A DNA stretch of 64,000 nucleotides from Zhongshania marina (GTDB taxonomy: Bacteria > Pseudomonadota > Gammaproteobacteria > Pseudomonadales > Spongiibacteraceae): assembly GCF_002915595.1 (NCBI RefSeq), contig NZ_PQGG01000040.1, positions 156,408-220,407 on the forward strand, read 5' to 3'. Below are positions 1 to 9,387 of this stretch, in pieces (the stretch's first letter is position 1; each line of letters starts with the position of its first letter). Made by a program: the position numbers and the translations under genes. The notes under the pieces were generated by a model. The model searched no databases, was not told the origin of the DNA, and saw nothing but the letters and a program-made list of their open reading frames with translations.

Positions 1-936
1 AATTGTTGCGATATGCGCCGAGGTATTCGCAGAGCTCCCCTCTGCACGCTGGTAATACACATCAATAATACCGCCAGCATTAATCACAAAATCTGGGACG
101 TATAAAATCCCCCGCTGCAATAAGCGCTCGCCCTGAGCATCGCTGGCTAGCTGATTATTTGCGGCACCAGCGACGATACCCGCTTGAATACTCTCTACAG
201 AAATTGAATTGATAGCCGCCCCCATTGCGCAGGGAGCAAGTACATCGGCCTTAAAACCTAGCACCTCGTCACAGCCAATTATCGTAGCGCCAGCTTGACG
301 CGCCAAATCGGAATTTTGGGGATTCACATCGGCGACAAAGACTTGAGCACCTTCGCCAATCAGCAGAGCAATCAAGTGCCGCCCCACTGCGCCCGCGCCC
401 TGCACCGCAACACGAACTCCAGACAAACAATCGCTGCCACATTTAAATTTTAAGGCGGCTTTTATTCCGTAAAATACTCCCTGTGCAGTATAGGGCGACG
501 GATCACCGCCAAAGCGACCACCCTCCATGACACCCGACACATAGGAAGTACGCTCTGCAATAATTTTTAAATCACTTACCGTAGTACCTGAATCTTCCGC
601 CGTGATATAGCGCCCGGCTAAATCATCAACAAAGCTGCCCATCGCTAACAGCAAGTCTCGGGACTTTATTTTGTTGGGATCACCAATAATGACCGCCTTG
701 CCGCCGCCCAAGGGCAAGCCGGCCAAAGCAGATTTATAGCTCATTCCCCTCGACAAACGCAGCACGTCATTCAGCGCATCGTCATCATTTGCATAGGGGT
801 ACATTCGACAACCGCCCAGGGCCGGCCCTAGATTTGAGTTATGTACCGCTACGATAGCGCGCAAACCGCTGCGCTCGTCGTGTTTAAACGAGATGAGCTC
901 GTGGCCATCGAAATAAGGCGAGTTAAACACCGTCAT
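1..936 (-). CDS. Leucine-dehydrogenase-like Glu/Leu/Phe/Val dehydrogenase (partial)
   Basis: An open reading frame of 312 codons starts with ATG at 934-936 and runs off the left edge, so the C-terminus is missing. A GGGAG ribosome-binding site lies just upstream. The family oxidatively deaminates branched-chain or aromatic amino acids to 2-oxoacids with NAD. The substrate-binding region GGCRMYP is at residues 41-47. K68 (in GMSYKSA) and K80 (in PLGGGKAV) fit the substrate and catalytic lysines of leucine dehydrogenases. The NAD-binding motif GAGAVG is at residues 180-185. It follows the oxidoreductase gene with a 20-bp gap on the same strand, so the two are probably one transcript. Together they would turn an amino acid into a 2-oxoacid and then an acyl-CoA. 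The family is secure; leucine versus phenylalanine or valine preference is inferred. Confidence 0.9.
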   Translation of the reverse strand, partial: MTVFNSPYFDGHELISFKHDERSGLRAIVAVHNSNLGPALGGCRMYPYANDDDALNDVLRLSRGMSYKSALAGLPLGGGKAVIIGDPNKIKSRDLLLAMGSFVDDLAGRYITAEDSGTTVSDLKIIAERTSYVSGVMEGGRFGGDPSPYTAQGVFYGIKAALKFKCGSDCLSGVRVAVQGAGAVGRHLIALLIGEGAQVFVADVNPQNSDLARQAGATIIGCDEVLGFKADVLAPCAMGAAINSISVESIQAGIVAGAANNQLASDAQGERLLQRGILYVPDFVINAGGIIDVYYQRAEGSSANTSAHIATI

Positions 937-956
937 TACTCACTCCCTTTTAACTA

Positions 957-3900
957 TTACGCCGCGTCGTGAACGTCCACAAGTTGGACAACATCGCCAC
1001 TCAAACGCTTGATAAGATGCTCGCGACGCAGACGATATTGATTTATAGCAGCCTCTTTTACATGACCGAAGCCGCGCACATCATCAATTAAGGCAAACAA
1101 CTCGACGGCGACATTAATATTTTTCTCATTCAACTTGATCAGTACATCATCAAGATCGCCTATAAATTCATCACGCAGGGCACGCTCCGCCTTTCGCTCT
1201 GCGGAGTAAGCAAACACATCCCAGCGCGTTCCACGAAGAGATTTTAATTTCGCAAGCAAGGTAAAAGCGCTTAGCATCCACGACGAAAATGTTCTCTTAA
1301 CAGGAAAGCCGTCAGAACCTATTTTAGCCATCAGCGGCGGCGCCATATGAAACTGCAATTTATAATCGCCTTCAAAGGCCTCATTGAGCTTTTTAGCAAA
1401 GTCGCCATCACTGTACAGACGCGCCACTTCGTACTCGTCTTTGTAAGCCATGAGCTTATGTAGCGATTTAGCAAAGCTCGTCGTTAGCTCAGCCGCCACT
1501 CCGCAAATTTCTTCTTCCTTTGCTTTTACCCTATTCAACATTGCCAAATACTTGTCGGCATAATTTTTATCTTGGTATTTCAACAGATGGTCATAGCGAT
1601 ACTGAATAATCTCATCTAGCTCACTCAATGGTGACCAATGTTCAACTTCTACACCCGCCGCTTGGCGAACTGCGTCGATATCGTGTGCTGCACGACGGCC
1701 CCACAAAAACGCCTGTTTGTTAAAGTCTATCGCCACGCCATTTAGCTCAATGGCTCTATCAATGGCGTCGTAACTGATCGGCACATAGCCTTTTTGAAAT
1801 GCGTAGCCCAACATAAAAAAATTGCTCGCCAAAGTGTCACCCAATAAATGGCTAGCTAATTCAGTGGCATCCACAAAACTCACTTTGCCTTCACCCACTT
1901 CGTCGACAATCAATTGCTTCATAGTATCCGCGGGGAATTCTGCATCGCGCTTATAAATAAATTCCGCTGTGGTCATTTCGGTATCATTGACAACCGCCAC
2001 GGTGCGCTCAATATTGACCTTGGCGATCGCCTCATCAGAGGCCGCCACGACTAAATCGCAACCTAATAACAGGTCTGCATCACCAGCGGGAATTCTTACG
2101 GCATTAATATCGTCTTGATTATTGGCGACTCTCAAGTGGCTCACTACCGGCCCGAATTTTTGTGCCAAACCAGTCTGGTTCATGGTGGCGCAGCCCTTGC
2201 CCTCTATATGCGCCGCCATACCCAATACTGCGGTAATGGTTAGCACGCCGGTGCCACCCACACCGGTAACAACAAGATTCCAAGGTCGTGTAATACTTGG
2301 CAAACTGGGCAGTGGAATTTCTGCAAAGCCATCCGTCGCGACGGCAGTATTTTTCCGTGGCGTGCCTCCGATAACCGAGACAAAGCTCGGACAAAAGCCG
2401 TTCACACAGGAATAGTCCTTATTACAAGCGCTTTGATCGATCTGGCGTTTGCGCCCCAGTTCTGTTTCCTTAGGTAAAACGGACAGGCAATTTGATTTCT
2501 TACCGCAATCGCCACAGCCTTCACAGATAGCATCGTTAATAAAAATACGGCGATTAGGATCAAGCATTGTGCCTTTTTTGCGGCGACGACGTTTTTCTGC
2601 AGCACAGGTTTGTTCATAGATCAGCACCGACGCACCAGTGACGTTTTGCAATTCCTTTTCAATAGCCAACAAATCGTCGCGATGGCTAATAGTAAAACCA
2701 TCTTTTTGTGGCCAAGAATAATTCTCGGGATGATCAGACACCAAGGCGATGCGTTTAATCCCCTCGCCCCGCAATTGCAAAATAAGTTGCTCAACGCTTA
2801 GCGAACCATCAAGCGGCTGGCCACCCGTCATCGCCACCGCGTCGTTATACAGAATTTTGTAGGTGATATTGACACCCGCCGCGACGGCCTGACGAATCGC
2901 CAAGCTACCGGAGTGAAAGTATGTGCCATCACCCAAGTTCTGAAAGACGTGTTTATTCTCCGTAAACGCGGCCTGCCCCACCCACGTTACACCTTCACCG
3001 CCCATTTGGGTAAAGGTAGTCGCTGGGCGCGTAGGCATCCATGTACTCATATAATGACAACCGATACCGCCGAGCACCACGCTGCCCTCAGGTGCAACAG
3101 TCGAGGAGTTGTGCGGACAACCAGAACAATAATGCGGGGTGCGGTTAATTACACCGTGTTTATTAGCAATAGATTGCTCTTTTTGCTCATAAAACCGCAG
3201 GCGTTTTTCAATGTAGTCACTCTTATAGAAACGGCGAATACGCGCGGCAATAGCCCGCGCCACCATCGCCGGCGTGAGTTCACTTAGATTAGGTAAAAGA
3301 TCTTTACCTTGCTCATCAAACTCGCCAATAACGCGCGGACGGTCGGCCACCGGCCAGTTATAGAGTTGGCCTGTAATCTGATCTTCAATCACCGAACGCT
3401 TTTCTTCAACTACCAGTATTTCTTCCAAACCCGCTGCAAACTCATGGGTTGTTAAAGGCTCAAGCGGCCAAGGCATGCCAACTTTGTAAACCCGCAAGCC
3501 AATAGCTGCGGCCTGCTGCTTATCAATACCCAAGTCTTCGAGGGCCTGCAGCACATCGAGATAAGCCTTGCCACTGGTGACAATTCCCAAACGAGCCTTG
3601 GGACTGTCAATCACAATGCGATTCAAATTATTCGCCCGCGCAAAAGCCCGCGCAGCATAAATTTTGTATTTATTGAGCCTTAGCTCTTGTGCCAAGGGTG
3701 AGTCTGGCCAGCGCGCATGTACGCCGTCCGGTGGCATCACAAAGTCCTCTGGCAGCACAATATTGACTCGGCGCGGGTCAATTTCTGCTGAGATTGCCGA
3801 ATCCATATTTTCAGTAATGGCCTTTAATCCCACCCAACAACCTGAGTAGCGAGACAACTCCCAACCGTAAATGCCTAAGTCCAACACTTCCTGCACATTG

Positions 3901-4433
3901 GCCGGCGCCAGTACCGGAATAGACGCCCCCATAAACATATGTTCAGACTGATGGGGCAAGGTAGATGACTTAGCCGCGTGGTCATCACCCGCCACCGCCA
4001 ATACTCCGCCAAACTTTGAGGTGCCGACCGCATTGGCGTGCTTAATAACATCCATACTGCGATCAACACCCGGCCCCTTGCCGTACCACATACCAAATAC
4101 GCCGTCGTATTTAGCATTGGGGAACAGGCCCACCTCCTGACTGCCGCGCACAGCCGTCGCAGCCAAATCTTCATTTACCCCAGGTACAAATTGAATATGG
4201 TGTTTTTCGAGGTATTTCTTGGCGCTCCACATGGCCTGATCAACATTACCCAGCGGCGAACCACGGTAGCCAGAGATAAACCCCGCCGTATTCAATCCAC
4301 GCTCCAAATCGCGCTGATGCTGCAACATCGGCAGGCGCACCAATGCCTCAATGCCGGTCATATAGGCACGGCTACTGTCCAACATATATTTGTCTTCTAA
4401 AGAGATCTTAAGAGCATTGTCAGAAAGAGGCAT
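957..4433 (-). CDS. Indolepyruvate ferredoxin oxidoreductase, fused alpha/beta type
   Basis: This 1158-residue protein is a fused 2-oxoacid:ferredoxin oxidoreductase, which oxidatively decarboxylates aryl- or branched-chain pyruvates to acyl-CoA. An N-terminal pyrimidine-binding region (about 20-400) is followed by a CSGC motif at 436-439 and a thiamine-diphosphate region (GDGTYFHSG at 501-509, NDAVAMTGG at 530-538). A ferredoxin-like cysteine cluster follows (C637, C640, C643, C649, then C670, C676, C681). The gamma-type domain opens with GVGGTG at 724-729. The arrangement matches the long single-chain enzymes of aerobic proteobacteria. It is 20 bp upstream of the leucine-dehydrogenase-like gene and divergent from an Lrp/AsnC regulator, which suggests amino-acid-induced expression. 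The start is ATG at 4431-4433. The exact 2-oxoacid substrate cannot be read from the sequence. Confidence 0.93.
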   Translation of the reverse strand: MPLSDNALKISLEDKYMLDSSRAYMTGIEALVRLPMLQHQRDLERGLNTAGFISGYRGSPLGNVDQAMWSAKKYLEKHHIQFVPGVNEDLAATAVRGSQEVGLFPNAKYDGVFGMWYGKGPGVDRSMDVIKHANAVGTSKFGGVLAVAGDDHAAKSSTLPHQSEHMFMGASIPVLAPANVQEVLDLGIYGWELSRYSGCWVGLKAITENMDSAISAEIDPRRVNIVLPEDFVMPPDGVHARWPDSPLAQELRLNKYKIYAARAFARANNLNRIVIDSPKARLGIVTSGKAYLDVLQALEDLGIDKQQAAAIGLRVYKVGMPWPLEPLTTHEFAAGLEEILVVEEKRSVIEDQITGQLYNWPVADRPRVIGEFDEQGKDLLPNLSELTPAMVARAIAARIRRFYKSDYIEKRLRFYEQKEQSIANKHGVINRTPHYCSGCPHNSSTVAPEGSVVLGGIGCHYMSTWMPTRPATTFTQMGGEGVTWVGQAAFTENKHVFQNLGDGTYFHSGSLAIRQAVAAGVNITYKILYNDAVAMTGGQPLDGSLSVEQLILQLRGEGIKRIALVSDHPENYSWPQKDGFTISHRDDLLAIEKELQNVTGASVLIYEQTCAAEKRRRRKKGTMLDPNRRIFINDAICEGCGDCGKKSNCLSVLPKETELGRKRQIDQSACNKDYSCVNGFCPSFVSVIGGTPRKNTAVATDGFAEIPLPSLPSITRPWNLVVTGVGGTGVLTITAVLGMAAHIEGKGCATMNQTGLAQKFGPVVSHLRVANNQDDINAVRIPAGDADLLLGCDLVVAASDEAIAKVNIERTVAVVNDTEMTTAEFIYKRDAEFPADTMKQLIVDEVGEGKVSFVDATELASHLLGDTLASNFFMLGYAFQKGYVPISYDAIDRAIELNGVAIDFNKQAFLWGRRAAHDIDAVRQAAGVEVEHWSPLSELDEIIQYRYDHLLKYQDKNYADKYLAMLNRVKAKEEEICGVAAELTTSFAKSLHKLMAYKDEYEVARLYSDGDFAKKLNEAFEGDYKLQFHMAPPLMAKIGSDGFPVKRTFSSWMLSAFTLLAKLKSLRGTRWDVFAYSAERKAERALRDEFIGDLDDVLIKLNEKNINVAVELFALIDDVRGFGHVKEAAINQYRLRREHLIKRLSGDVVQLVDVHDAA

Positions 4434-4500
4434 GGCGTGAATCCCGTTATTATTGAAGCATCATTAGGATGAATCTTATCTCTTAATATTGGCTATAGTT

Positions 4501-4537
4501 ATTTTAATAAGACCCAAAAACCAACCATTATTAAAAT
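4501..4537. promoter_or_regulatory. Perfect 10-bp inverted repeat between divergent IOR and Lrp genes (putative operator)
   Basis: ATTTTAATAA at 4501-4510 is mirrored by TTATTAAAAT at 4528-4537, with 17 bp between the arms. The octamer ATAAGACC also occurs twice (4506-4513 and 4570-4577). The 202-bp region separates the oxidoreductase gene from the divergent regulator gene. Lrp/AsnC proteins bind AT-rich imperfect palindromes, so a role as operator is a reasonable inference, not shown. Confidence 0.45.
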
Positions 4538-4635
4538 ATTTATGCAATTTTACATTTCAATACGCATAAATAAGACCTATCGATATTGATAAATGAGTAA
4601 TTGCAGCTATTCTGAGAATACTGTTTGCAAACAAG

Positions 4636-5124
4636 ATGGAGACCACAGTGAGCGCAGAACTAAGCAAGCAAGACATTGGCATTCTCAGCGTCCTGCAATC
4701 CGATGCCAGCAAATCGTCTAGCGACGTTGCCGACTTAGTCGGTATGTCGCAATCGCCATGCTGGCGGCGTATCAATCGCATTGAGCAGGAAGGCGTTATC
4801 AAGAAAAAAGTCGCGCTGCTAGACCGCCACGCTCTAGGAATGGATTTAGTGGTATTCGCAACCATTAACTTAACCACTTCGGGCCGCCAAAATTTAGAAG
4901 AATTTGAGCAGTCAATTGAAAACTTTGACGAGGTGATGGAGTGCTACACCATGACGGGGATTTGGGATTACATGCTTAAAATTATTGTGAAGGATATTCG
5001 CAACTACGAAAGTTTTGTGCGCGACCGACTGCTATGTTTACCGATGATTCGAGAAATTCATTCTCATATCGCTGTCACAGAAATAAAGAACACCACCGAG
5101 CTGCCATTAAAAACTCAGCTTTAA
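4636..5124 (+). CDS. Lrp/AsnC family transcriptional regulator
   Basis: The 162-residue product has the standard Lrp/AsnC build. An N-terminal winged helix-turn-helix covers residues 10-60 (LSKQDIGILSVLQ then VADLVGMSQSPCWRRINRIE). A C-terminal RAM/ligand-binding domain covers about 70-155 and includes the conserved patch CYTMTGIWDYMLKI. Family members sense amino acids and activate or repress neighbouring catabolic genes. Its divergent position next to the leucine dehydrogenase/indolepyruvate oxidoreductase pair points to control of that pair. Two starts are possible: ATG at 4636, or GTG at 4648. The GTG has a GGAG six bases upstream, so the shorter protein is a serious alternative. Confidence 0.92.
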   Translation: METTVSAELSKQDIGILSVLQSDASKSSSDVADLVGMSQSPCWRRINRIEQEGVIKKKVALLDRHALGMDLVVFATINLTTSGRQNLEEFEQSIENFDEVMECYTMTGIWDYMLKIIVKDIRNYESFVRDRLLCLPMIREIHSHIAVTEIKNTTELPLKTQL

Positions 5125-5546
5125 AATGATTTATTCGGGTAGGTATCAACGTCTATCTTGCGAGAAAATTTCATTCGAGCTAGGTGAGCCACAAAATGTA
5201 AGAGGTAAAATCTAAGGTTTGGAAAGGACGATGAAGGTGGCACATCCCTGTGCCCCCTCATACACCGACGCAGTGGCCGACCCATGAGATGGCGAGCAGC
5301 GATATTAAGTATGTACGGGAAACATAGCGAATATCAAAAGACTCAATAAAATGTTGATTATGAGTACGATAGCTCTGCGCAAAAATTTAACGGAGTTACT
5401 GCGTCAGCACATCCCCCCATTCAGGGGGGATGATGGCGATTATAATAATTATGTCAGTATATAAAATGCCGCTTTACACCTTTACTCAAGCTATACTGCA
5501 TACACCTCCCAAAACCCACACATATAAACACTGCTGGAACCATGTT
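5125..5546. other. Structured intergenic region with two hairpins
   Basis: I see no convincing gene in these 422 bases. There is an imperfect inverted repeat at 5231-5261 (core GGCACA/TGTGCC at 5239-5244 and 5249-5254) and a perfect 9-bp stem CATCCCCCC/GGGGGGATG at 5410-5418 and 5424-5432 with a 5-base loop. Neither is followed by a clear T-tract. An in-frame upstream extension of the next gene would run through the second hairpin, but it lacks a signal-peptide start. Confidence 0.5.
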
Positions 5547-5891
5547 ATGAGGGTAACGCTAAGAATCAGCGCAATCGTTCTTACACTGCTTTTAAGCGGT
5601 GTCTGCTACGGACAAACAAGAGATTTCAGCAACGCTCATAAAAAAATCGAACGCGCCCTAGAAGGCTCTGCAGAATTCCCCGGCAGCGATGCGATTTGGG
5701 TAAAGCACGACACACTGCTAATTGCGGTGGCCAAGAATACAATCAATGAAAAGAAATATGCCGAGCAAGTTTGCGACTCTTTAAAAGCCTACGGCTTTGG
5801 CAGCCAGAACGTACAGCTTATTATTGTTGATCAAGATGAGCTGAGGAGCCGCAACCAGTGGTCACAGCTCGCCGAGCGTCAATGCAAATAA
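5547..5891 (+). CDS. Small exported protein of unknown function
   Basis: I do not recognise this family. Starting at ATG 5547 the product is 114 residues and begins with a good signal peptide (basic MRVTLR, then a hydrophobic stretch ending LLLSGVCYG). An upstream start in the same frame at 5430 would add 39 residues that hide the signal peptide, so the shorter form is preferred. The mature part of about 90 residues is mixed alpha/beta, with a lysine-rich middle and two cysteines (one in EQVCDSLKAYGF, one near the C-terminus in ERQCK) that could pair in the periplasm. It converges on the permease gene with one base between the stop codons. Confidence 0.65.
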   Translation: MRVTLRISAIVLTLLLSGVCYGQTRDFSNAHKKIERALEGSAEFPGSDAIWVKHDTLLIAVAKNTINEKKYAEQVCDSLKAYGFGSQNVQLIIVDQDELRSRNQWSQLAERQCK

Positions 5892-5892
5892 A

Positions 5893-7665
5893 TTAAAACG
5901 GCCAAACTATTGGTGCGATTAACACAGTTGAAACCCCGACTATGATCGTAAGCGGTATGCCAATTTTAAAGAAATCGCTAAACCGATAATCCCCAGGACC
6001 ATAAACCATCAAGTTGGTTTGATAGCCGATAGGCGTTGCAAAGCTAGCCGACGCCGCCATCATTAACGTAACCGCAAACGGCAACATACTGACATCAAGC
6101 TGCTGACTTGCCGCCAAGGCAATCGGAAAGACGATTACCGCCGCCGCCAAGTTTGAGATCACCGCAGAGAACAAGGTGGTAACAATAAAAATGGCCGCCA
6201 ATGTCGCCATCGGTGAACCCACAGCCAAGCCTATTATTTGTTGTGCAATAACAGAGGCCGCCCCTGTTGACTCCAAAGAGCCGCCAAGGGCAATTGAAGC
6301 AGCTATCACCAATAATATTTGCCAATCAACACTGCGGCGCGCATCAGCGGCTCGAATACAGCGTGTAGCCACCATCAGCCCCGCAGCCAAAAACGCGGCT
6401 TTCAACATTGATAGCCAGCCAAAAGCTACAGCCAATACCATAGCGACCATGATAATACCGGCACGGCCACGGTGCTCATGACGCACTGGACGCGAATTTT
6501 CTATGGCGCTAACCAGCAGAAAATCGCGAGAGTAGCGCTGATTGGGAACAAAATCCTCGTAAGCTTCTAGCAACAGAGTATCACCCGGCTCTAGCTCTAA
6601 ATCACCGATTTTGCCCTTTAAATGCTCACCATTACGAGAAACAGCAATGATCGCCGCACCGTAATTATTGCGGAAACGCATTTCACGAATTAATCGCCCC
6701 AAGTGTGGAAAATTAGGGGATATCACCACCTCAACCAAGCAGCGCGATAAGTTATTCGCATCTAATTTGAATGCCTGATCCTCCGCCAAGCGAAGACCGT
6801 GGAAGTTTTTAAGATCAACAACTGAACGCACGTCTCCTGCGAAAATAAGTCGATCCCCCGCCATCAAAATTTCCTTTGGCGATACCACCGTCATTAAACG
6901 CTCGTCACGAACAATTTCGATCAAGAACATCGCCGGCAATTGCCGCAAACCCGCTTCCTCGATAGATTGGCCAATCATTGGACTGCCAGGCTCAACGAGC
7001 ATCTCAACAATATATTGCCGCGTATCGCCAAAACGCTCTGCCTTGCCGTTGCTGGTCGGCAATAAATATCGACTAGTAATAATGGTAAATGCGGTAACCA
7101 AGACAACACACGGCAAACCAACCCAGGCGATATCAAACATACCCAAGGCCTGCCCCGGTATTGCCTCGATCATCATGCCGTTTACTACTAGGTTGGTACT
7201 GGTACCAACCAAGGTACATGTGCCCCCCACAATCGCCGCATAGCTCAGGGGAATCATCAGCTGCGAAACGGGTAAATTATTGCGCTTTGCCCAATCCCGC
7301 ACAGCGGGGATCATCATCGCCACAACGGGGGTGTTATTTAATATGGAGCTGAACATTGCCACCGGCGCCATCAATCGAAACTGCGCCAAGCGAACCGATT
7401 TAGGCCGTCCCAACACGTTTAGCGATATCCAATTGACAACACCAGTCTCAGACAAGGCCTGAGCAACAATGAATAACACCCCAACGGTGACCATCCCCTC
7501 ATTGGCCATGCCCGCCAAGGCCTCCTTGGGTGATAGAACACCTGCCAGCAACAGAATCACCACACCACCACACAAAATCATATCCGGTGGCCGCCGTGTA
7601 AAAATTAAAGCCAGCAAACAACCAGCGATGACACTCAGGGCAATCCACGCATCAAGGGTGAACAT
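5893..7665 (-). CDS. SLC13 (DASS)-family permease with RCK_C domains
   Basis: The 590-residue membrane protein has an N-terminal block of transmembrane helices (about 1-200), two soluble TrkA-C/RCK_C-like domains (about 210-380) and a second membrane block (about 395-590). This is the layout of SLC13-type anion transporters with an RCK_C insert. The family moves sulfate, dicarboxylates or other anions with sodium. The SNT-containing motifs ILNNTPVVAMMIP and GTSTNLVVNG, typical of the transport core, are both visible. The DHH phosphoesterase gene ends just one base before this gene begins on the same strand, so the two are probably cotranscribed. The substrate cannot be assigned from the sequence. 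Confidence 0.88.
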   Translation of the reverse strand: MFTLDAWIALSVIAGCLLALIFTRRPPDMILCGGVVILLLAGVLSPKEALAGMANEGMVTVGVLFIVAQALSETGVVNWISLNVLGRPKSVRLAQFRLMAPVAMFSSILNNTPVVAMMIPAVRDWAKRNNLPVSQLMIPLSYAAIVGGTCTLVGTSTNLVVNGMMIEAIPGQALGMFDIAWVGLPCVVLVTAFTIITSRYLLPTSNGKAERFGDTRQYIVEMLVEPGSPMIGQSIEEAGLRQLPAMFLIEIVRDERLMTVVSPKEILMAGDRLIFAGDVRSVVDLKNFHGLRLAEDQAFKLDANNLSRCLVEVVISPNFPHLGRLIREMRFRNNYGAAIIAVSRNGEHLKGKIGDLELEPGDTLLLEAYEDFVPNQRYSRDFLLVSAIENSRPVRHEHRGRAGIIMVAMVLAVAFGWLSMLKAAFLAAGLMVATRCIRAADARRSVDWQILLVIAASIALGGSLESTGAASVIAQQIIGLAVGSPMATLAAIFIVTTLFSAVISNLAAAVIVFPIALAASQQLDVSMLPFAVTLMMAASASFATPIGYQTNLMVYGPGDYRFSDFFKIGIPLTIIVGVSTVLIAPIVWPF

Positions 7666-7666
7666 A

Positions 7667-8638
7667 TTAGCTCGACAAGCTCCGATAGAACTTTTGGAAT
7701 TTCTCTACAAAATCATTAAGACTGGTTACGGGTAAATCATTGATCCCCGCTGCCGCAGCTCGTCCACCACCAGTAGGAAACTGCCGGCAAAACTCGTCTG
7801 CGCCCTGCTTATTATTAAGCGGCGCTCGAATACTTACTAGATAGTTGCCATCTTTTTTTTCTGTTAAAACTGCATGAGCTCGATCAGGAAAATCATTTGC
7901 TAAATCGTTGCTATAGACACCGCTCACACGTCGCGCCCAGCGCTCATTTGGGAGAATAAAAACAGCGCTAAGCTCGTCGGCATGCACTGCGGGCAACTGA
8001 CCTGCCGCGCCCATATCATTGCTATACCCCTCCTCCAATTGCGCAAAGGTATCTGCCGCTTCTTTCATAAACTGGCGCGGACTAGCAAAGGGCGCAATAC
8101 GGCGATAAAGCTCAGCAGGATCAAAATGTAAATCCTCTATACTCACGCCATAACCATTGTAGTTAAGGTATATGCCTAAATTTTCCAACTGCTGCAGTTC
8201 GTCCGCGGTTAAACCCAAGGGCTTTGCCACCGCCATCGCACTCTTGCGAAGATTATCTCCGAATGCACCCACAACAGCCCACTCTGCGAATTGACCTTTC
8301 AATATGCCGTTTACCAATAAGCTGGTGCAAACATCCGCTGCGGGATTGATATTTACACTTAGCTTGTCATGCTCTGGAATATCGCCGGCAAAATGGTGAT
8401 CCACATACACCACCTCGGCACCCGCCTCCAACACACTATTCAAGGCATCGCGGTTTTTATCTAAAGACACATCCAATACGGTAATTTGATCACCAGATTT
8501 TGCTGATACTCGGTCTAGCAAATTGATATCGCGTTTAACGCCAGTAACCAAGGTACTCTCTTGCGGGCTCGCATTTCGCAACTGCACCAAGGCGCACAGG
8601 CCGTCCGCGTCCCCATTAAATACATCAATTACCGCCAT
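7667..8638 (-). CDS. DHH-family phosphoesterase
   Basis: The 323-residue product starts MAVIDVFNGDADGLCAL and carries the metal-binding motifs of DHH phosphoesterases: NGDADGLC near the start, LDVS around residue 53, and VDHHF around residue 81. GGGRAAAAGI near the C-terminus fits the DHHA1-like substrate domain. Relatives hydrolyse phosphodiester or phosphoanhydride bonds in nano-RNA, cyclic dinucleotides or polyphosphate; which one applies here is unknown. ATG at 8636-8638 is chosen over the in-frame TTG six bases upstream because it has GGGGAG at good spacing. It is followed one base later by the permease gene. Confidence 0.85.
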   Translation of the reverse strand: MAVIDVFNGDADGLCALVQLRNASPQESTLVTGVKRDINLLDRVSAKSGDQITVLDVSLDKNRDALNSVLEAGAEVVYVDHHFAGDIPEHDKLSVNINPAADVCTSLLVNGILKGQFAEWAVVGAFGDNLRKSAMAVAKPLGLTADELQQLENLGIYLNYNGYGVSIEDLHFDPAELYRRIAPFASPRQFMKEAADTFAQLEEGYSNDMGAAGQLPAVHADELSAVFILPNERWARRVSGVYSNDLANDFPDRAHAVLTEKKDGNYLVSIRAPLNNKQGADEFCRQFPTGGGRAAAAGINDLPVTSLNDFVEKFQKFYRSLSS

Positions 8639-8677
8639 TACCAAACTCCCCTATTTTTATAAATAAATTTACTAGCG

Positions 8678-9379
8678 CTAATAGCCAAGTGACGCGTTAA
8701 TCTCTTTCAAACTCGCTAATGGATCCGCACTTCTTGTAATCGGTCGCCCAACCACCAAATAATTACTACCCATCGCAATAGCATCACTGGGCGTCGCAAC
8801 CCGCTGCTGATCGCCAAGCTCGCTTCCCGCTGGCCGAATTCCAGGTGTCACAAGTAAAAAATCTTTTGGAATCAGCGTACGCAATACCGAAACTTCACGG
8901 GCCGAACAGACTACGCCGTCCAAGCCACTCTCTGCACTCAAGCGCGCCAAGCGCCCCACTTGCGCCAACGCGTCTCCGCCAACACCGATTGACGCCAATT
9001 CTTCGCTTTGCATTGACGTAAGAACCGTTACGCCAATCAAAAGCGGTGCATCTTTGCCATAAGCTTGCAAAGCAGCTTTTGCCGCCGTCATCATTTTCAT
9101 ACCGCCCGAGGCATGTACATTTACCATCCACACCCCCATATCAGCGGCGGCCGCCACTGCGGCTGCGGTGGTGTTGGGAATGTCGTGAAATTTTAAATCT
9201 AAAAAAACGTCAAACCCACGTTTATGCAAGTCCCGCACAATATCTGGGCCGTACAAGGTAAACAACTCTTTACCGACCTTTACGCGGCAAAGCGAAGGGT
9301 CTAGTTTTTCCAGCAAAGCATCAAGTTCAGCGCGCACGGCAAAATCCAGCGCAACAATTAGCGGAGATTTTTCAGTCAT
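8678..9379 (-). CDS. pyrF: Orotidine 5'-phosphate decarboxylase
   Basis: PyrF makes UMP from OMP in the last step of de novo pyrimidine synthesis. The 233-residue TIM-barrel protein shows IVALDF at the start, the catalytic signature [12 protein letters not shown] (active-site Lys-Asp pair) and the C-terminal phosphate-binding VTPGIRPAG and VVGRPIT motifs. The start is taken as ATG at 9377-9379 ([13 protein letters not shown]). A TTG four codons upstream overlaps the lapB stop and is less likely. The order lapA-lapB-pyrF is as in E. coli (yciS-yciM-pyrF). Confidence 0.97.
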   Translation of the reverse strand: MTEKSPLIVALDFAVRAELDALLEKLDPSLCRVKVGKELFTLYGPDIVRDLHKRGFDVFLDLKFHDIPNTTAAAVAAAADMGVWMVNVHASGGMKMMTAAKAALQAYGKDAPLLIGVTVLTSMQSEELASIGVGGDALAQVGRLARLSAESGLDGVVCSAREVSVLRTLIPKDFLLVTPGIRPAGSELGDQQRVATPSDAIAMGSNYLVVGRPITRSADPLASLKEINASLGY

Positions 9380-9387
9380 AACGTAAA

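Noticed and set aside
5430..5546. Upstream extension of the small exported protein
   Set aside because: Would hide the signal peptide and run through a hairpin; start at 5547 is better.
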